This document shows, in pieces, positions 36,774 to 49,070 of a DNA stretch of 64,000 bases. Made by a program: the position numbers and the translations under genes. A model generated the notes under the pieces. That model did no database searches. It was not told the origin of the DNA and saw only the letters and a list, made by a program, of their open reading frames with translations. This DNA is from Centroberyx gerrardi (lineage: Eukaryota; Chordata; Actinopteri; Beryciformes; Berycidae). Position 1 is the first letter of the stretch. Each line of letters opens with the position of its first letter. The DNA lies in NCBI RefSeq assembly GCF_048128805.1, contig NC_136003.1, positions 21,963,340-22,027,339 on the forward strand, given 5' to 3'.

Positions 36774-37607
36774 CAAACCAAACGGGACCACACTCTAGTA
36801 TCAGATCCAAACCACACCTCCAGCGAAGAAACCGCTAGAACTTTCAATGCCAACTTTAATGACGAGATTAAACTAACCACTCCCAAATGGCATTTTAGCA
36901 GGGGTGGAAATAATTTTACTTTACCGGTGTAAAAATCTACTTAGGCTAAGTAAACGTTAAAAGTAGGCTACTGTTAGTCTACTTACAAAGAATAGCAGAG
37001 AAAGTAGGCTCATAGGTTACTCAAATACTGCTTATCATTGAGACAAAAGACAAAACGCTGTATCTTGGGAGGCTGCCGTGGTCATTTGGTAATGGGAAAT
37101 GTGGAAAGGCCTAGGCTATAGGCTATTGATTATTTCCCCCCAAACATTAAAACTCTAGGAGTCATTCGTGTTGGGTAATCGGATTGTTTTTTTTATTTAT
37201 TTAATAGTTGGCTATATAATTTGTTAATTGGTGTTGATAACTGTGCTCAAAAAGATCCCTTTAATCAATAAAGATTCCAACTTAATTGCTTGTCCTGTTG
37301 TTCATAAAGCCTAGGCGTAAGTGTAATATAGCCGACATCCCTAAAATTCAGCTGTAGCAGAAGTAGTAACCCACCTGCTTTATCCACCCCATTTTTCACC
37401 GTAAACCACACCAGCATAGTGAGACTATAAGAACACAAGACAGTTCCAGGTTAAAAGCTTCACTTTCTAAAGCGCTTGTGTGCGTTACAATGTCAACCAG
37501 AGTTTGACCTATAAAATGGTCAATATGGAATAATCTAGGATCAGCGTGAAGCTGCAGTGATGAAATACCTTTTGTAATACAGAAGTGCACTTTTGAATTA
37601 TTCCTAA

Positions 37608-37790
37608 CTAAAAATCACTCTAATATTCCTACAGCGACTTCTAAAGTGTCTGTGTACTCAGTGAGTTTAATGTGACCCAGTCCTACTTTATGGTATTTGT
37701 TTTATCTCCTATCATTATAATATTCCTATGGGGTCTTATAGTTTTGCCGTTATATTTGTCCGGCATCCTTCTAAAAATGTTCTTTTTTTG
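37608..37790 (+). repeat. 'GTACTCA' family repeat in the alpha8-beta9 spacer
   Basis: AAAATCACTCTAATATTCC, GTGTCTGTGTACTCAGTGAG, CTACTTTATGGTATTTG and CTCCTATCATTATAATATTC match the order at 395-585 and 7825-8015. A related, more decayed stretch is at 32895-33060. Confidence 0.5.
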
Positions 37791-38204
37791 TATAGGCTAC
37801 TGAATATTTGTTACATTTTCCCCACCGTTAAAGGCCACAAATCTTGGAAATTCGTCATATATTTCGATTAATGCCACTCATTGTACCACTATTATGTTAT
37901 TAAATAGAAGCAAACGTACATTATTTACCATCCAACTTTTAATAGCTATATGCTTATTTATAGTGGTGACTTTATTGGTATTTAAAAATACATTATCATT
38001 TGGCAAAGTATGCTCAAAGTAAAGACTTTGCCTTAAATTAGAAAATTAAAGGGGAATTAATTTGGGGGGGGGGAAACAACAACCACATAGTCAAGTGACT
38101 CTATATTGCAATGCATTCTTATCTTTTGTTTTTTTGCCAACATTGGCAAATATCCTATCTAACTGTCAGTACAGGTTACAACCCAATATGTTGTCAACTT
38201 TGGT

Positions 38205-38257
38205 CCAATCAGAGGCTTCCTCCTCTGAGAGGTGGAGCATTCAATAATTAATAAAAA
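38205..38257 (+). promoter_or_regulatory. CCAAT and TATA-like boxes of beta9
   Basis: CCAAT at 38205-38209 and ATAAAAA at 38251-38257, about 85 bases before the ATG. The same block is present before beta11 (CCAAT 52026-52030, ATAAAAA 52072-52078) and before the unit A pseudogene. Confidence 0.65.
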
Positions 38258-38340
38258 CGGGACCCCCAACGCTGGGCATTCACAGAAGGTTTATCATCAG
38301 AGAGCTTGTTGCAAACATCTCAAAACCTTTACACGTCAAC

Positions 38341-39553
38341 ATGGTCGACTGGACAGATGCTGAGCGCAGCGCCATCGTGAGCCTGTGGGGAAAGATCAGC
38401 GTGGATGAAATTGGACCCCAGGCTCTGGCCAGGTAACTTGTGAATTTCTATCAATTCACAGATACAGATTTATATAATATGGTAACATTTCATTGTTGGC
38501 ATGGATGTACTGGAGGGTAAACCCACCAAATCTCAATTTGACATAAATCTTTATGACATAAATTCATACCATGCATCTGTAAGTCCTGTCAGCTGATGTA
38601 ACTTATATGAGGACACTGTCTTTTTCAGGGAAAATAAACAAATGAACGCTTTTCTGCAATTATAATAGATTTTACACACTACACATTAGGGGTTGTTTTC
38701 CTCGGCTGGGGATCATATTTTACCCAGCTTTTATTTACCACTAAATAATTCATTATTGGCTTTTGGAAAAAACAATATTTGCTGTGGTTTTTGTTGTTGG
38801 CTTTTCACTTATGGATTGTGTCATTTCAGGCTTCTTATCGTGTCTCCCTGGACTCAGAGGCACTTCTCCACATTTGGAAACCTGTCTACCCCCTCCGCCA
38901 TCATGGGGAACCCTAAAGTGGCCCACCACGGAAAGGTGGTGATGGGTGGACTGGACAGGGCCGTGAAGAACCTGGACGACATCAAAAATACCTACTCCAA
39001 ACTGAGTGTGATGCACTCCGAGAAACTGCACGTGGATCCTGATAACTTCAGGGTACGTAACCATCCCTGATGAGAAATCTGTATCATAGGGACTTTCAAT
39101 AGGGATTTATAGTGTGTCTGTGGTACTCAATGTGTGAGTTTATAGTGACTTTATCCTACTTTATGGTATTTTAATCTCCTATCGTTTCACTACAGTCATA
39201 TTTTTTAATATTTCAATGGGGACTTACAGTTTTTGCTGTGGTATTTGTAAAGTAGGCTATATTTCTAAACGTTATTATATGATTAATTATAGTTATTTTC
39301 CGTAAGGACAAATTCCTCCCTCATAAAATTGTATAATATTTCTTATGATAAATATCCATGTCTGATTTCATTGATGGGTTTATCAGTGGCTTTAATGTGA
39401 CCCTAATTTTCCTCATTGTAGCTTCTTGCTGAGTGCATCACTGTGTGTGTGGCCGCCAAGTTTGGTCCCACCGTCTTCACCGCGGATGTCCAGGAGGCCT
39501 GGCAGAAGTTCCTGTCTGCCGTCGTCTCCGCCCTGGGTAGACAGTACCACTGA
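38341..39553 (+). CDS. hbb: Beta-globin, adult-like anodic type (beta9, unit B)
   Basis: Beta chain of haemoglobin. Exons 38341-38432, 38830-39052 and 39422-39553 (92, 223 and 132 bases), 148 residues including Met; exon 3 is one codon longer than usual (KFGPTVFT region), as I recall for trout Hb IV beta. It starts [18 protein letters not shown] and ends LGRQYH. Distal histidine (VAHHGKVV), Ser F9 ([11 protein letters not shown]), Arg H21 and His HC3 are present, the set tied to strong Bohr and Root effects. Helix C reads SPWTQRHF: the usual Tyr at C1 is Ser. Intron 1 (397 bases) holds a TTTACCC repeat. AATAAA is at 39639-39644. The protein is identical to that of beta11. Adult type is inferred. 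Confidence 0.94.
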
Positions 39554-39963
39554 GGCCCTGGAGAAGCATTTCACAACAGTCTTACATGCGTTTCAAAAAA
39601 GATCTCATATAGGCCCTTGTAGCTGTTGCCAGACCATCAATAAAAACTCATTGAACTACATCTGTGTGAGCTTTCTTTTTCTTAAGAATTGAAATGTGAC
39701 CAGCAAACACCTTAGTGATTGTTGTAATTAAAATGGTTGGTGGTCACCAAGGCAAACAAACCAATTATACTTTCAGAGAAGTATTACTTGGGGTTTATTG
39801 TTCCTTAAAGGACCATAATCCTCACATAGCTAATTGTCATCAGTTTGATAGGCCTACTCTGAATTTATGGTATAAATATTTGTATAAAGTAAACTCTATC
39901 CCGCAAATAAAAATGTCCCAGCTCCTCTGTGCAGTGACAGTATTGAAATTAAGTCAGTTTAAG

Positions 39964-40315
39964 TCTTCATGGACTTAGAAGCACTTCCCCACATTTGGCA
40001 ACCTGTCTACCCCCTTTGCCATCATGGGGAACCCTAAAGTGGCCCACCACGCGGTGATGGGTAGGCTGGACAGGGCCGTGAAGAACCTGGACGACATCAA
40101 AAATAGGCTACCTACTCCAAACTGAGTGTGATGCACGCCGAGAAACTGCACGTGGATCCTGATAACTTCAGGGTACGTAACCATCCCTGATGAGAAATCA
40201 CTATCATATTCCAATAGGGATTTATAGTGTGTCTGTGGTACTCAATTTGTGAGTTTATAATGACTATCCTACTTTATGGTATTTGAATCTCCTATCGTTT
40301 CACTCAAGTCGCATT
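39964..40315 (+). pseudogene. Beta-globin exon 2 relic with start of intron 2
   Basis: A decayed copy of beta9/11 exon 2 (39964-40172) with its GT donor at 40173 and about 140 bases of intron 2. The first about 15 bases of the exon are unlike the parent. The reading carries a stop soon after the helix C Trp (TGGACTTAG), a short deletion after CCCACCACG and an extra GGCT near ATCAAAAAT. No exon 1 or exon 3 accompanies it. Intron 2 is interrupted by a piggyBac and resumes near 41936. Direct copies of TTGAAATTAAGTCAGTTT at about 39944 and 42062 bracket the block. Confidence 0.9.
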
Positions 40316-40317
40316 TC

Positions 40318-41938
40318 TGAACCATCAAATAATTGCCAGAAAATTCTAATTCTTTGAAACTGGAGTCTTTATTGGACCTTCTGACAAATAAAAAAATAAA
40401 TAATTAAATAACACTTTGCATATATGAGTTTTGTTTTGTATCGTATTTGATACATCCGGAATTTTTTGTGTTCCTCCCGCTTCTGGAGAGGATAGTGGTC
40501 TGCCACACTTGATTTTGCCCTTTCCTGTGCTTGTGAGAGAAGTGCCAACAGCAGCCTGAAACCTTCGCAGGGCCATGGGTTTCTGCCTGGGCTTCAGTTT
40601 TTTCTGGTCTCTTCTGTAGAGGTTCCATGTATTGATTACTGCCACTGTGACAGTGTGCCACCAAATGTACATATACCATCTTCGGGATCTGAAGTTGAAC
40701 TTGTAAAGTGCAGATAATAATAATAATAATAATAAACTTTATTTGTATAGCACCTTTCATATAAGAAATGCAGCTCAAAGTGCTTTACAACAGAGAAATT
40801 ACATGCACCAAGTGCTTCACATAAAACTTGATGCAGATAGCATATCAAGAAGGTCAACTCCTCCCATGAACTTGTTGTATGTTTCAACGATGGCTGGTCT
40901 GGGAACCATTATGTGGGTTTTGGATTTTCGATCCCAAGGTTTCACATTGCCCAGTGGTTCGATGCCGACAAAAGAAGAAAAGGTTCACAGCTTTGTTACC
41001 ATACCATCTTACAATGATGGTGTTGTCCTGGTTTACCTTTGTCTTCATATCTTTCTCATCCATGTTGCAGTCTTTTACCCTGTTCATTCGGACTGTGCCT
41101 ATGTAGTAGATTCCTCTTTCTTGCAAGTGTTGCACCAGTGGAACTGATGTAAAATAGTTGTCTGCAAAAACCTTGTGATTTTTTCCCGCTGGAAGGGTTG
41201 AGGTCATTTTCAGGACGATGTCTCCAGTGCTCTCCAGTGCTTCCACTGCTCCATGTCACTTATATCGCCATCCATAATCATCTTCAGGACATCTTCAACA
41301 CTGAACTTTTTTGCCATCTAAAAAATACACACCAAAAACAAATTATTATGTATTTCTATTCTGAAGTGGTCAATTTTTAGTGAAAATCAATGAGCAAAAG
41401 ACAATTATTAGCAAGTGAGCCATGGCAACATCCAACTAGTCATCGATCATCGTGATACAGCAGGTTGCATATATAAAAAATACAATATAGGCTATAAATA
41501 TCTAAATTTCTACTCTAAATATATCTAATTATGTCATTTAAACCTTTAATTAGTTTACTTAAATAATCAAAAGAGTGTATGTTGCTTTATGGAATGCATA
41601 ATGCATGAAATGCAATAAAATGACGATTGACGGATTTACAGATAAATTACCTTATATACCTGCTGTATCTAATTTGATACACACATTCTCAACGCGATTT
41701 TACTATAAAATAAGTTACAAAATATTAAGTAATTATACGTTGCATCAATCCAGTAGATATTCATATTGAAGTATCAGTAACAATTTTAATATTTTTCTTA
41801 CCTTAACATTTTATCCGTACACTGCATGTATCTGATTGTATACATCATGTTTTTCAGGAAAAAAATTATCACACTGATGATGCAGAGGTCTCAAAAACTC
41901 GTGTATCAAATATGATTCACTTGGCGTTATTTAATATT
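40318..41938 (-). mobile_element. piggyBac-like transposon remnant in the beta relic's intron 2
   Basis: The minus-strand frame 40884-41246 contains HKVFADNYFTSVPLVQHLQE and RGIYYIGTVRMNR, the conserved piggyBac (DDE_Tnp_1_7) core. Another piece at about 40540-40670 (INTWNLYRRD) matches the region following it in piggyBac transposases. The N-terminal half is missing. Intron 2 sequence resumes at TTAATATTTCAAGGGGGAC (41950), where a TTAA, the piggyBac target, is present; the left TTAA is not clear. Limits are therefore approximate. Confidence 0.82.
40717..40846. mobile_element. Short retroposon-like insert within the piggyBac
   Basis: It starts with an AAT run and ACTTTATTTGTATAGCACC, then CAGCTCAAAGTGCTTTACA, a tail widespread in fish retroposons. 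TGCAGATA borders it on both sides (about 40709 and 40841), a likely target duplication. It separates two parts of the transposase reading. Confidence 0.55.
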
Positions 41939-42842
41939 TCAAGGGGGACTTACAGTTTTTGCTATGGTATTTGTAAAGTAGGCTATAGGCTATATTTCTA
42001 AACGTTATTATAGGATTAATTACAATTCTTTTCCGTCTAGTATACTAGACTTTTCTCAGTGTTGAAATTAAGTCAGTTTAACTAAATTAATTTTAACAAG
42101 CGGGAGTCACCCTCTCCACTGTTGAATCATCAAGAAAGTTAATCAGTTCTGTCTCTTTTTTTTAATTATTTTTATTATGCTTTTACAGATACAAGCTTCG
42201 TGAATACCATTCAGAGAGCCTCTCACTTATCTGCAACTACTCAGGAATATATATATGAAAAAAGTGCATATCTTACAAAATGATACACAGCCTATAGTGC
42301 AAAATTAAAAGTGTAATGGTGGCCTACTTTTACAACATGGATCCTTCACAGGTTGGCCTACAGCGATGAACTTCACGTGTTTTTCCCAATGTTTTTGAAA
42401 TATTACGCCTTTTATGGTTCAGCGGTAAACTAAATTATTAATAATTTATTATGATGGCTAATTCAGAAATAAATACCTCTTTGCCAATTCTTCTGGGTAC
42501 TCTGATAGCATGTGAGCAATTTGATAGTAATGGGTGCGGCCATCTGAATTTAGTGATAATGGTGCATCAAAGTAGCCATGTGGTAAACGTTTTTGAGATG
42601 CCGCCAAAAACTGAACATCGAGTAGGCTATCATGCCAGCAGTAGGAAGAATAGGGAAGAAGTAATTTTGTGATTGGTTATGGAATAAACCAATCCCAGAG
42701 GACTCAGTGATTGGCAACGCATTCCGGAACGCCCTTCTTTTATATCCGTTGAACTTGGAGCAATTTCAGACTCAATAATGAAGTTAAAAACGAAATGGCC
42801 ATTCAGTCTGAATATCAGGCAAGCAGCATAGCCCATTGCTGC

Positions 42843-43690
42843 TTGATTTTTTTTTTTTTTAAAACCTTTATTTAACCAGGTGAGTCCCATTGAGATTACC
42901 ACATCTCTTTTTCGAGGGAGCCCTGGCCAAGACAGCAGCAATACAGAGTTTCAAACAACATACAAGCAAACATTAAAAGCACATAAAACAAAACATACAG
43001 TAGCAACTCACAGAATCATATGCCTAAAAGACAGACAGGAGGAAACGGGTCTAGCTAAGGAAGCAATTACAAATTCCAATTGAATTTGCCTCCAAACCCT
43101 TCATTACATTTTTGAATGCCCTAATCGGGATCAGCTCATCTAGCTGCAAATCTGTCTGCAAGTGGTTCCAGGCTGCAGGGGCGGAGAACATAAAGGCCCG
43201 TTTGCCAAATTCAGTGCGAACCTTAGGGACGGACAGTAAGAGGGTGTCATTTGAGCGCAAACAATAATTACTAGTTTTGAGTGAGATATACCCACAAAGG
43301 TAAGAGGGGAGCAGACCAAGGATGGACTTATAAATAAATATGTACCAATGAGTAAGTCTGCGCAAGGCCAATGAAGGCCACTGAACTCTGGCATTTAGGG
43401 TGCAATGGTGAGTGAGAGCTTTGCAGCCTGTGACAATCCTCAGAGCGCTGTGGTACACAGTATCCAGCAAATGCAAGCATTGGGCAGAGGCGTGCATGTA
43501 CAACAGATCACCAGAGTCAAGCAAGGGAAGGAATGTAGCCTCAACCAATTTTTTCCTGGCAGCATAGGAAAAGCAGGATTTGTTTCTAAAATAAAAACCT
43601 AGCTTAAGCTTTAGTTTCTTTACTAAGTTTTCAATGTCAAGTTTAAAGTCAGTCCTGCGGAACTGTTTTATTCTTATAATAGGCTAATAA
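42843..43690 (-). mobile_element. Rex1/CR1-like LINE 3' fragment
   Basis: Minus-strand LINE with a T run at 42848-42860 and the familiar fish tail AAAACCTTTATTTAACCAGG. The 165-codon minus frame 43051-43548 reads LLDSGDLLYMHASAQCLHLLD, then SALRIVTGCKALTHHC and WPSLALRRLTHWYIFIYKSI, typical of the C-terminal end of Rex1/CR1-type reverse transcriptases. It is 5' truncated near 43690. It is inserted in the unit B spacer next to TTGCTGCTTGA, which is uninterrupted in unit A at 35237-35247. Confidence 0.8.
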
Positions 43691-43850
43691 TAATAATTAT
43701 TATTATTTTAGTAGTAGGCTAGCCTAGTAGTAGGTAGGCTAGCCTAGTAGTAGGCTAGTAGTAATAGTAGCCTAGCAGTAGCCTAGTAGTAGTAGCAGTA
43801 ATAATGGCAGTAGTATTTAATTTTTTGGTTGTAATTAAGCATGTAGGCCT
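43688..43850. repeat. AGT/AGGCT-rich simple repeat
   Basis: TAGTAGTAGGCTAGCC-type units and AAT runs, between the two LINEs. Confidence 0.7.
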
Positions 43851-45435
43851 AATAAAATCAATGTGATTCAATATTTCATGTCAGATGTTCATATCTTTGG
43901 TAAGTAACCTGACATTCAAGTACTAGCCCTGACCGAAACCTGGATCCGTCCAGAAAACACAGCCACACCAGCTGCGCTTTCAGCTGACTCTACTTTCTCC
44001 CACACACCTCGTTCCGTTGGGCGTGGAGGTGGCACGGGTGCCCTCATTTCCAAAAACTGGAAATTCACTAAGCTTTCTCCTCTAAGCAATAACTCATCCT
44101 TTGAATACCATGCAATCATGGTTACCATTCCTGTTAAACTATTTGTGGTTGTCATATAGCCTACCGCCCACCAGGGCTACTGGGGAACTTTGTAGTTGAA
44201 CTGGACATGCTACTCTCAGCTATTCCTGAAGATGGCACCCCACTGATTGTCATGGGGGACATGAATATCCATCTTGACAAACCCCAAGCGGCTGACTTCC
44301 TTTCACTTCTGTCCTCATTTGACCTCAAACAGGTGTCCACCGCTCCCACACACAAAGTGGGCAATACACTCGATCTGATTGTGACTCGAAACTGCTCCAC
44401 GGCAAATCTGTCACCCCCTTACATCTGTCAGACCACTTCTTTATTCAATTCACGGTTTCCTTACCGGAACATCCTCACATTCTGCCGCAAATGGTCTCCT
44501 TCAGACGAAACCTCCGGTCCCTCACACCGGCTCAGTTCTCCAATGAGGTCTCGGCTACCATGCCCCCTCATAATGAATTCTCCTCACTCCATGTCAATGA
44601 GGCTACAGACACACTCTGCTCCTTGCTAGCCGCCTCTCTAAACAATCTCTGCCCACTCTCATCCAAACCTGCTCGTAACACCCCCCCAGTCCATGGCTCA
44701 CCGGTGTCATCAGAGAGCAACAGGCGGGGCTCAGAGCAGCTGAGAGAAAATGGCGCAAATCCAGAGATCCCACTGACCTCAGTGACTATCACACTCTCCT
44801 ATCTGCATTCTCCTCCCATCTAAAAAGTGCCAAGACCACTTATTATCAGGAGAAAGTCAGCAGCGCCAAAGACGCTCGGAAATTATTTTCAGCTTTTAAC
44901 TCACTCCTCAACCCTCCACCACCTCCACCCTCAACTTTGCTCACTGCTGACCTCTTCGCATCCTTCTTTACTGATAAGTAATCAGTTCTCTGAGCCTGAC
45001 CAACTCAGTATGCTGCCGCCAGCTAACAGGGCCTCACTCCTCGCCCATCTCACCGAGGAGCAAGTCATACCCTCCAACCTCCTGCAGGCCATTTCGCCCA
45101 CACTTATCCCTGCAGTCACGCACATCATCAACTCCTCACTTACAACGGGTGTGTTCCCCACTGCTTTTAAGCAAGCCCGGGTTACCCCCCTACTAAATAA
45201 ACCTACACTCAACCCATCTCAGGTTGAGAACTACAGGCCAGTTTCACTCCTCACCTTTCTTTCCAAGACACTTGAGCGCACAGTCTTTAATCAAGTCTCT
45301 GAATTCCTTTCTGAGAACAATCTGTATGATCCTAACCAGTCTGGCTTCAAACGCGGACACTCTACCGAGACTGCGCTCTTGTCTGTAGTGGAAACACTGT
45401 GATCAGCTAGAGCTGCCGGTCAGTCCTCTGTTCTA

Positions 45436-45870
45436 ATGTTGCTTGACCTATCGGCTGCCTTTGACACGGTTAACCACCAAATCCTCCTCAACACACTCGC
45501 TGAGCTTGGCTTCTCAGGATCTGCTCTCCGCTGGTTTCAGGGAGATCCTTTAGAGTGTCTTGTAGAGGGGAAGTGTCTAAATCCCACTGCTTGTCCACAG
45601 GGGTACCTCAAGGGTCAGTGCTTGGACCCCTTCTCTTTTCAATATACACCGCCTCACGGTACAGTCATCCGCTCACATGGCTTCTCATACCATATGCTGA
45701 CGATAGCTCCTCCTATCGTTCCCACCAGACGACCCCACAGTCTCAGCACGGATATCGGCATGCCTCATGCAGCCTGGATGAAGAAACGCCACCTTCAGCT
45801 TAACCTGTCAAAGACTGAGCTCCTTGTCATCCCAGCCAGTCTCTCTGTACAACAACAGATCAGTATGTAG
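45436..45870 (+). pseudogene. L2 reverse transcriptase fragment
   Basis: A 144-codon frame begins LLDLSAAFDTVNHQILL, the first catalytic Asp motif of L2 reverse transcriptases. The YADD motif is in a different frame (45555-45803), so a frameshift lies between. Upstream pieces at 44207-44629, 44491-44823 and 44827-45402 cover the endonuclease and early reverse transcriptase. Confidence 0.8.
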
Positions 45871-45951
45871 CTCGAATCAGCTCAGCCCATTCCTGCAAAG
45901 TCTGCCAGAAACTTGGGTGTCATGATTGATGACCAACTAACCTTTAAGGAG

Positions 45952-46968
45952 TGTAATGAATGTGGGTTTTGTCCTTATTTAGCAGGAAAACACTGCTATT
46001 AATGCCAGAGCCTTTGAATAATCACAATGCAATGATGTGTAGTACAAAAAGGTAATCTTTATTAAATAGACAAATATATAAGCGACTTCGTAAAATGGCG
46101 AGGGGTCTACAAACAATTAGGGGCAACTAGCCACACTAGGATAATCAAGGCTTCCACGGAGTTGAAGGACCACTACACACAGGGCTAGACTCTAGCTTAA
46201 GGCACACCACTCGAACACGGCACGCTGGCACCCTCTAAACTGGAGGCACTGCAAATATCAACCAAAACAACACTGCACAGGCACTGCACTACACAACCAT
46301 CACCGCTTAAAGTGGAACGAGATGAATATCCCGCCTATGGGCTTGCCGTTACCCCTCCCTCATCTGTTCTCCCTCCCCACGCTATTAAAAACAGGCCTAC
46401 CTACACACATACACACATACAGGAATACACAATATTTTTATGCGTGTATGGCTACTTAACTCGCCCGCTCGGCGAGACCCTCCCCCGGGGTCTGAGCTTG
46501 AGATGCCGTCCAACTCCCCGGGGAAACGGCTTCGCTGGACGGCGTGGACAGAGTTCAGTCGGCGTGGACAGAGTTCAGCCGGCGTCAGTGACACCCCAGA
46601 CAGCAAGAAGTAACACCCAGGGAGCGGTGGCGGCTACTGCACTCTTCTATGATCCCGGCCCTAACTTTCTACAGGAGGCAGCAGACCTCCCCTCCTAACA
46701 CAGGAACAGCTAACCACCTGCTCTCGCTGTCTTCATCGCCGGCAGTCCTAAATGACTGCGAACGATACCCTCCCTCCCAAAAGAGTGCCGAACCGCAGCA
46801 ACAAGAGGCTTCCCCCAAATGCAGCGTCTGCCCAGTCTTTTGTCTGCTTAGCGTCTCTCCCGCCTCGCAATCAGTCCCACCTGTATTCACTTCAATCAAT
46901 TCAGTCAATCGGTGAGTCCATACACATTACGTCACTAATTGTGAGTCCCACAGCTCATTCACATCACA
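45952..46968. mobile_element. Solo-LTR-like insertion in the L2 (fossil)
   Basis: The insert begins TGTAATG and ends TCACA, so TG...CA ends, and is flanked by GGAG on both sides (45948-45951 and 46969-46972), a 4-bp target duplication. The L2 sequence is continuous across the site once it is removed. It is 1017 bases, contains an internal TTTATTAAA region and no retroviral-type coding parts. A solo LTR of an LTR retrotransposon fits best. No family can be named. It is younger than the L2. Confidence 0.55.
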
Positions 46969-47439
46969 GGAGCATGTGGCTTCTGTTGCTCGGTCATGCC
47001 GATTTGCCCTGTACAACATCAGGAAGATCAGACCCTACCTGTCTGAACATGCAGCACAACTCCTAGTACAGGCGCCTGTAATATCACGTCTTGACTACTG
47101 CAACTCCTTACTGGCAGGGCTCCCGGCATGTACGCTCAAACCTCTGCAGATGATCCAGAACGCGGCGGCGCGTCTGGTCTTCAACCAGCCCAAAAGAGCA
47201 CATGTCACTCCGCTGTTCATATCCGCCACTGGCTCCCAGTTGCTGCCCGCATCAAATTTAAGTCCTTGATGCTCGCCTACAAAGCAGCAACCAAAACGGC
47301 TCCTACCTACCTGGACTCCCTCATTCAGGTCTACGCTCCCTCCCGCCTACTACGCTCTGCCAAGGAACGGCTCTAACCAGACTCTTCTCTTCTGTGGTTC
47401 CTCGGTGGTGGAACGAGTTACCAAACTCCATTCGATTCT

Positions 47440-49070
47440 AATTTTTTTTTTTTTATTGTTAATATTGTATACAATATTCAATATTACAATATTACAAGGT
47501 ACATCACAGTTGTTCAAGCTATTGTTAGTGTTAGGACAGTCATAGCACTATAAGAACAACCAAAAATAAATAAATAAATAATAATAATAATTCAAAGTAA
47601 GTATGCACTTTATGTTCATGCAAATGCCCAACAATTCTATCTGTTGCTGCTGTTGAGCAGAAGCCCTGCACCCCCATATTGTCACATTTCCATCCGTGCC
47701 AAAATGTACGATGTTTCTCTCTGTGTATCATAGACCATGTTACCACCCCAAATCCAATACAGTAACTAATTTCAATTTTAGATGGGTCCCAAATGGGATG
47801 AAATATCTAGGAATTCAATTAAGCCAAAATTTGGATGAAATGATGATGTTGAATTTTGAACCTCTAATAAACAAAATAAAAAACAATTTGGATAAATGGG
47901 AAAAAAAAAAAAACGCTCTCCTTATGGGGAAAAACAAATGTAATTAAGATGGTGGTAGTGCCTCAATTTAACTATTTGTCAATGATGTTACAGATGACTA
48001 CCAGATCTTGTTTTCAAGCAATACGATAAGATTATCAAAGCTATTTCGAAATAGCTAAATTGGCCAAACATTGTTGTGGAGAGGATTTACGGATGGACTG
48101 GGTAACTATAGAGCAAAAGTTGTTATTGCCATATCGCCCTATTGATGTTCTTTCTCAGCGTTCAGGAAATCAGTTAAAGTCAAACTCAAACCCTGTTTTA
48201 TCCCACTCAAGGGAGATTTGGAGTAAAATTCATAAAATAGGCAAAATATCTCTCTTTAAACAATCCTATGCATCACTTTGGTACAATCCAGAAATACGGA
48301 AAAAAACGGTGTATTGGAAACAGTGGCTGTCCACAGGGGTTAATACTGTAGGTGACTTGTATGCGAATGGGGTATTTATGTCATATTCTGATTTAATGAA
48401 GAAATATAAGTTTGAAGGCAAAGGAAACTTTTGGAAATACCTACAAATACGGAGTTGTATTAGTAGTAAGTTTAATTTTAACCTCAATGAGGAATTTTTT
48501 TTGTTGGAGTAGGCCTACTTAAAATTATCACGTGAATCCCAAAAAGCATCGGTTTTCTACAGGAAATATAATCAGTTATTTGGAGCATGTAATAACCTCA
48601 GAATATTATGGCAGTAAGATCTTGGGTGTAATATTGAGAATAACGATTGGTTAAGAATTCTGTCAAATACTGGGAAAAATATTAAAGAAATCAGAGGAAA
48701 ATTCATCCACTACAAGATAGTACATAGATATTATTAGACACCATCTAGGCTCCACAGAACGGGACTAGTAACTAACGATTTATGTTGAAAAGGTCAAAAG
48801 GACACAGGTACATTTTTACATATGATTTCGGACTGTTCTTTGGTTTATACATTTTGGTGTAAGATTCTGGGAACCTTGGAGAAATGGCTGGGATCAACAT
48901 TGCCTCCACATCCACGACGATGTCTTTTAGGGGACAGGACAGTTATACCAAACGTTACCAATAATGAGCTCACCCTTATAATGATTGGTAATATTACAGC
49001 AGCTAGGATGATATTACGTAATTGGAAATGTTCGAGATCCCCTGATATGAAAGAGTGGATGGGCAGAGGT
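47440..49070. mobile_element. L1-type LINE piece, probably inverted by twin priming, inside the L2
   Basis: Left part (about 47440-47690): a T run then antisense 3'-end-like AT-rich DNA. Right part (about 47695-49070): plus-strand L1 ORF2 C-terminal coding, including LGIQLSQNLDEMMMLNFEPL, NPEIRKKTVYWKQWLSTGV, FEGKGNFWKYLQIRS and MISDCSLVYTFWCKILG. Opposite orientations of the tail and the coding segment fit twin-primed insertion. Several frames are used, so it is dead. No clear target duplication was found. Confidence 0.6.
48060..48512 (+). pseudogene. L1 ORF2 C-terminal fragment
   Basis: The 150-codon frame contains WSKIHKIGKISLFKQSYASL, WYNPEIRKKTVYWKQW and KFEGKGNFWKYLQIRS, features of the region after the reverse transcriptase in fish L1. 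A following frame (48822-49154) carries the last part. Confidence 0.75.

Larger units (their letters stand above)
35385..43915. repeat. Alpha-beta duplicon, unit B
   Basis: Second tandem unit with alpha8, beta9, an added beta exon 2 relic with a piggyBac, and the shared spacer. It is enlarged by the Rex1/CR1-like LINE at 42843-43690. After that insertion the spacer resumes with ATTTCATGTCAGATG and TTGGTAAGTAACC, matching unit A at 35338-35375. Confidence 0.75.
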
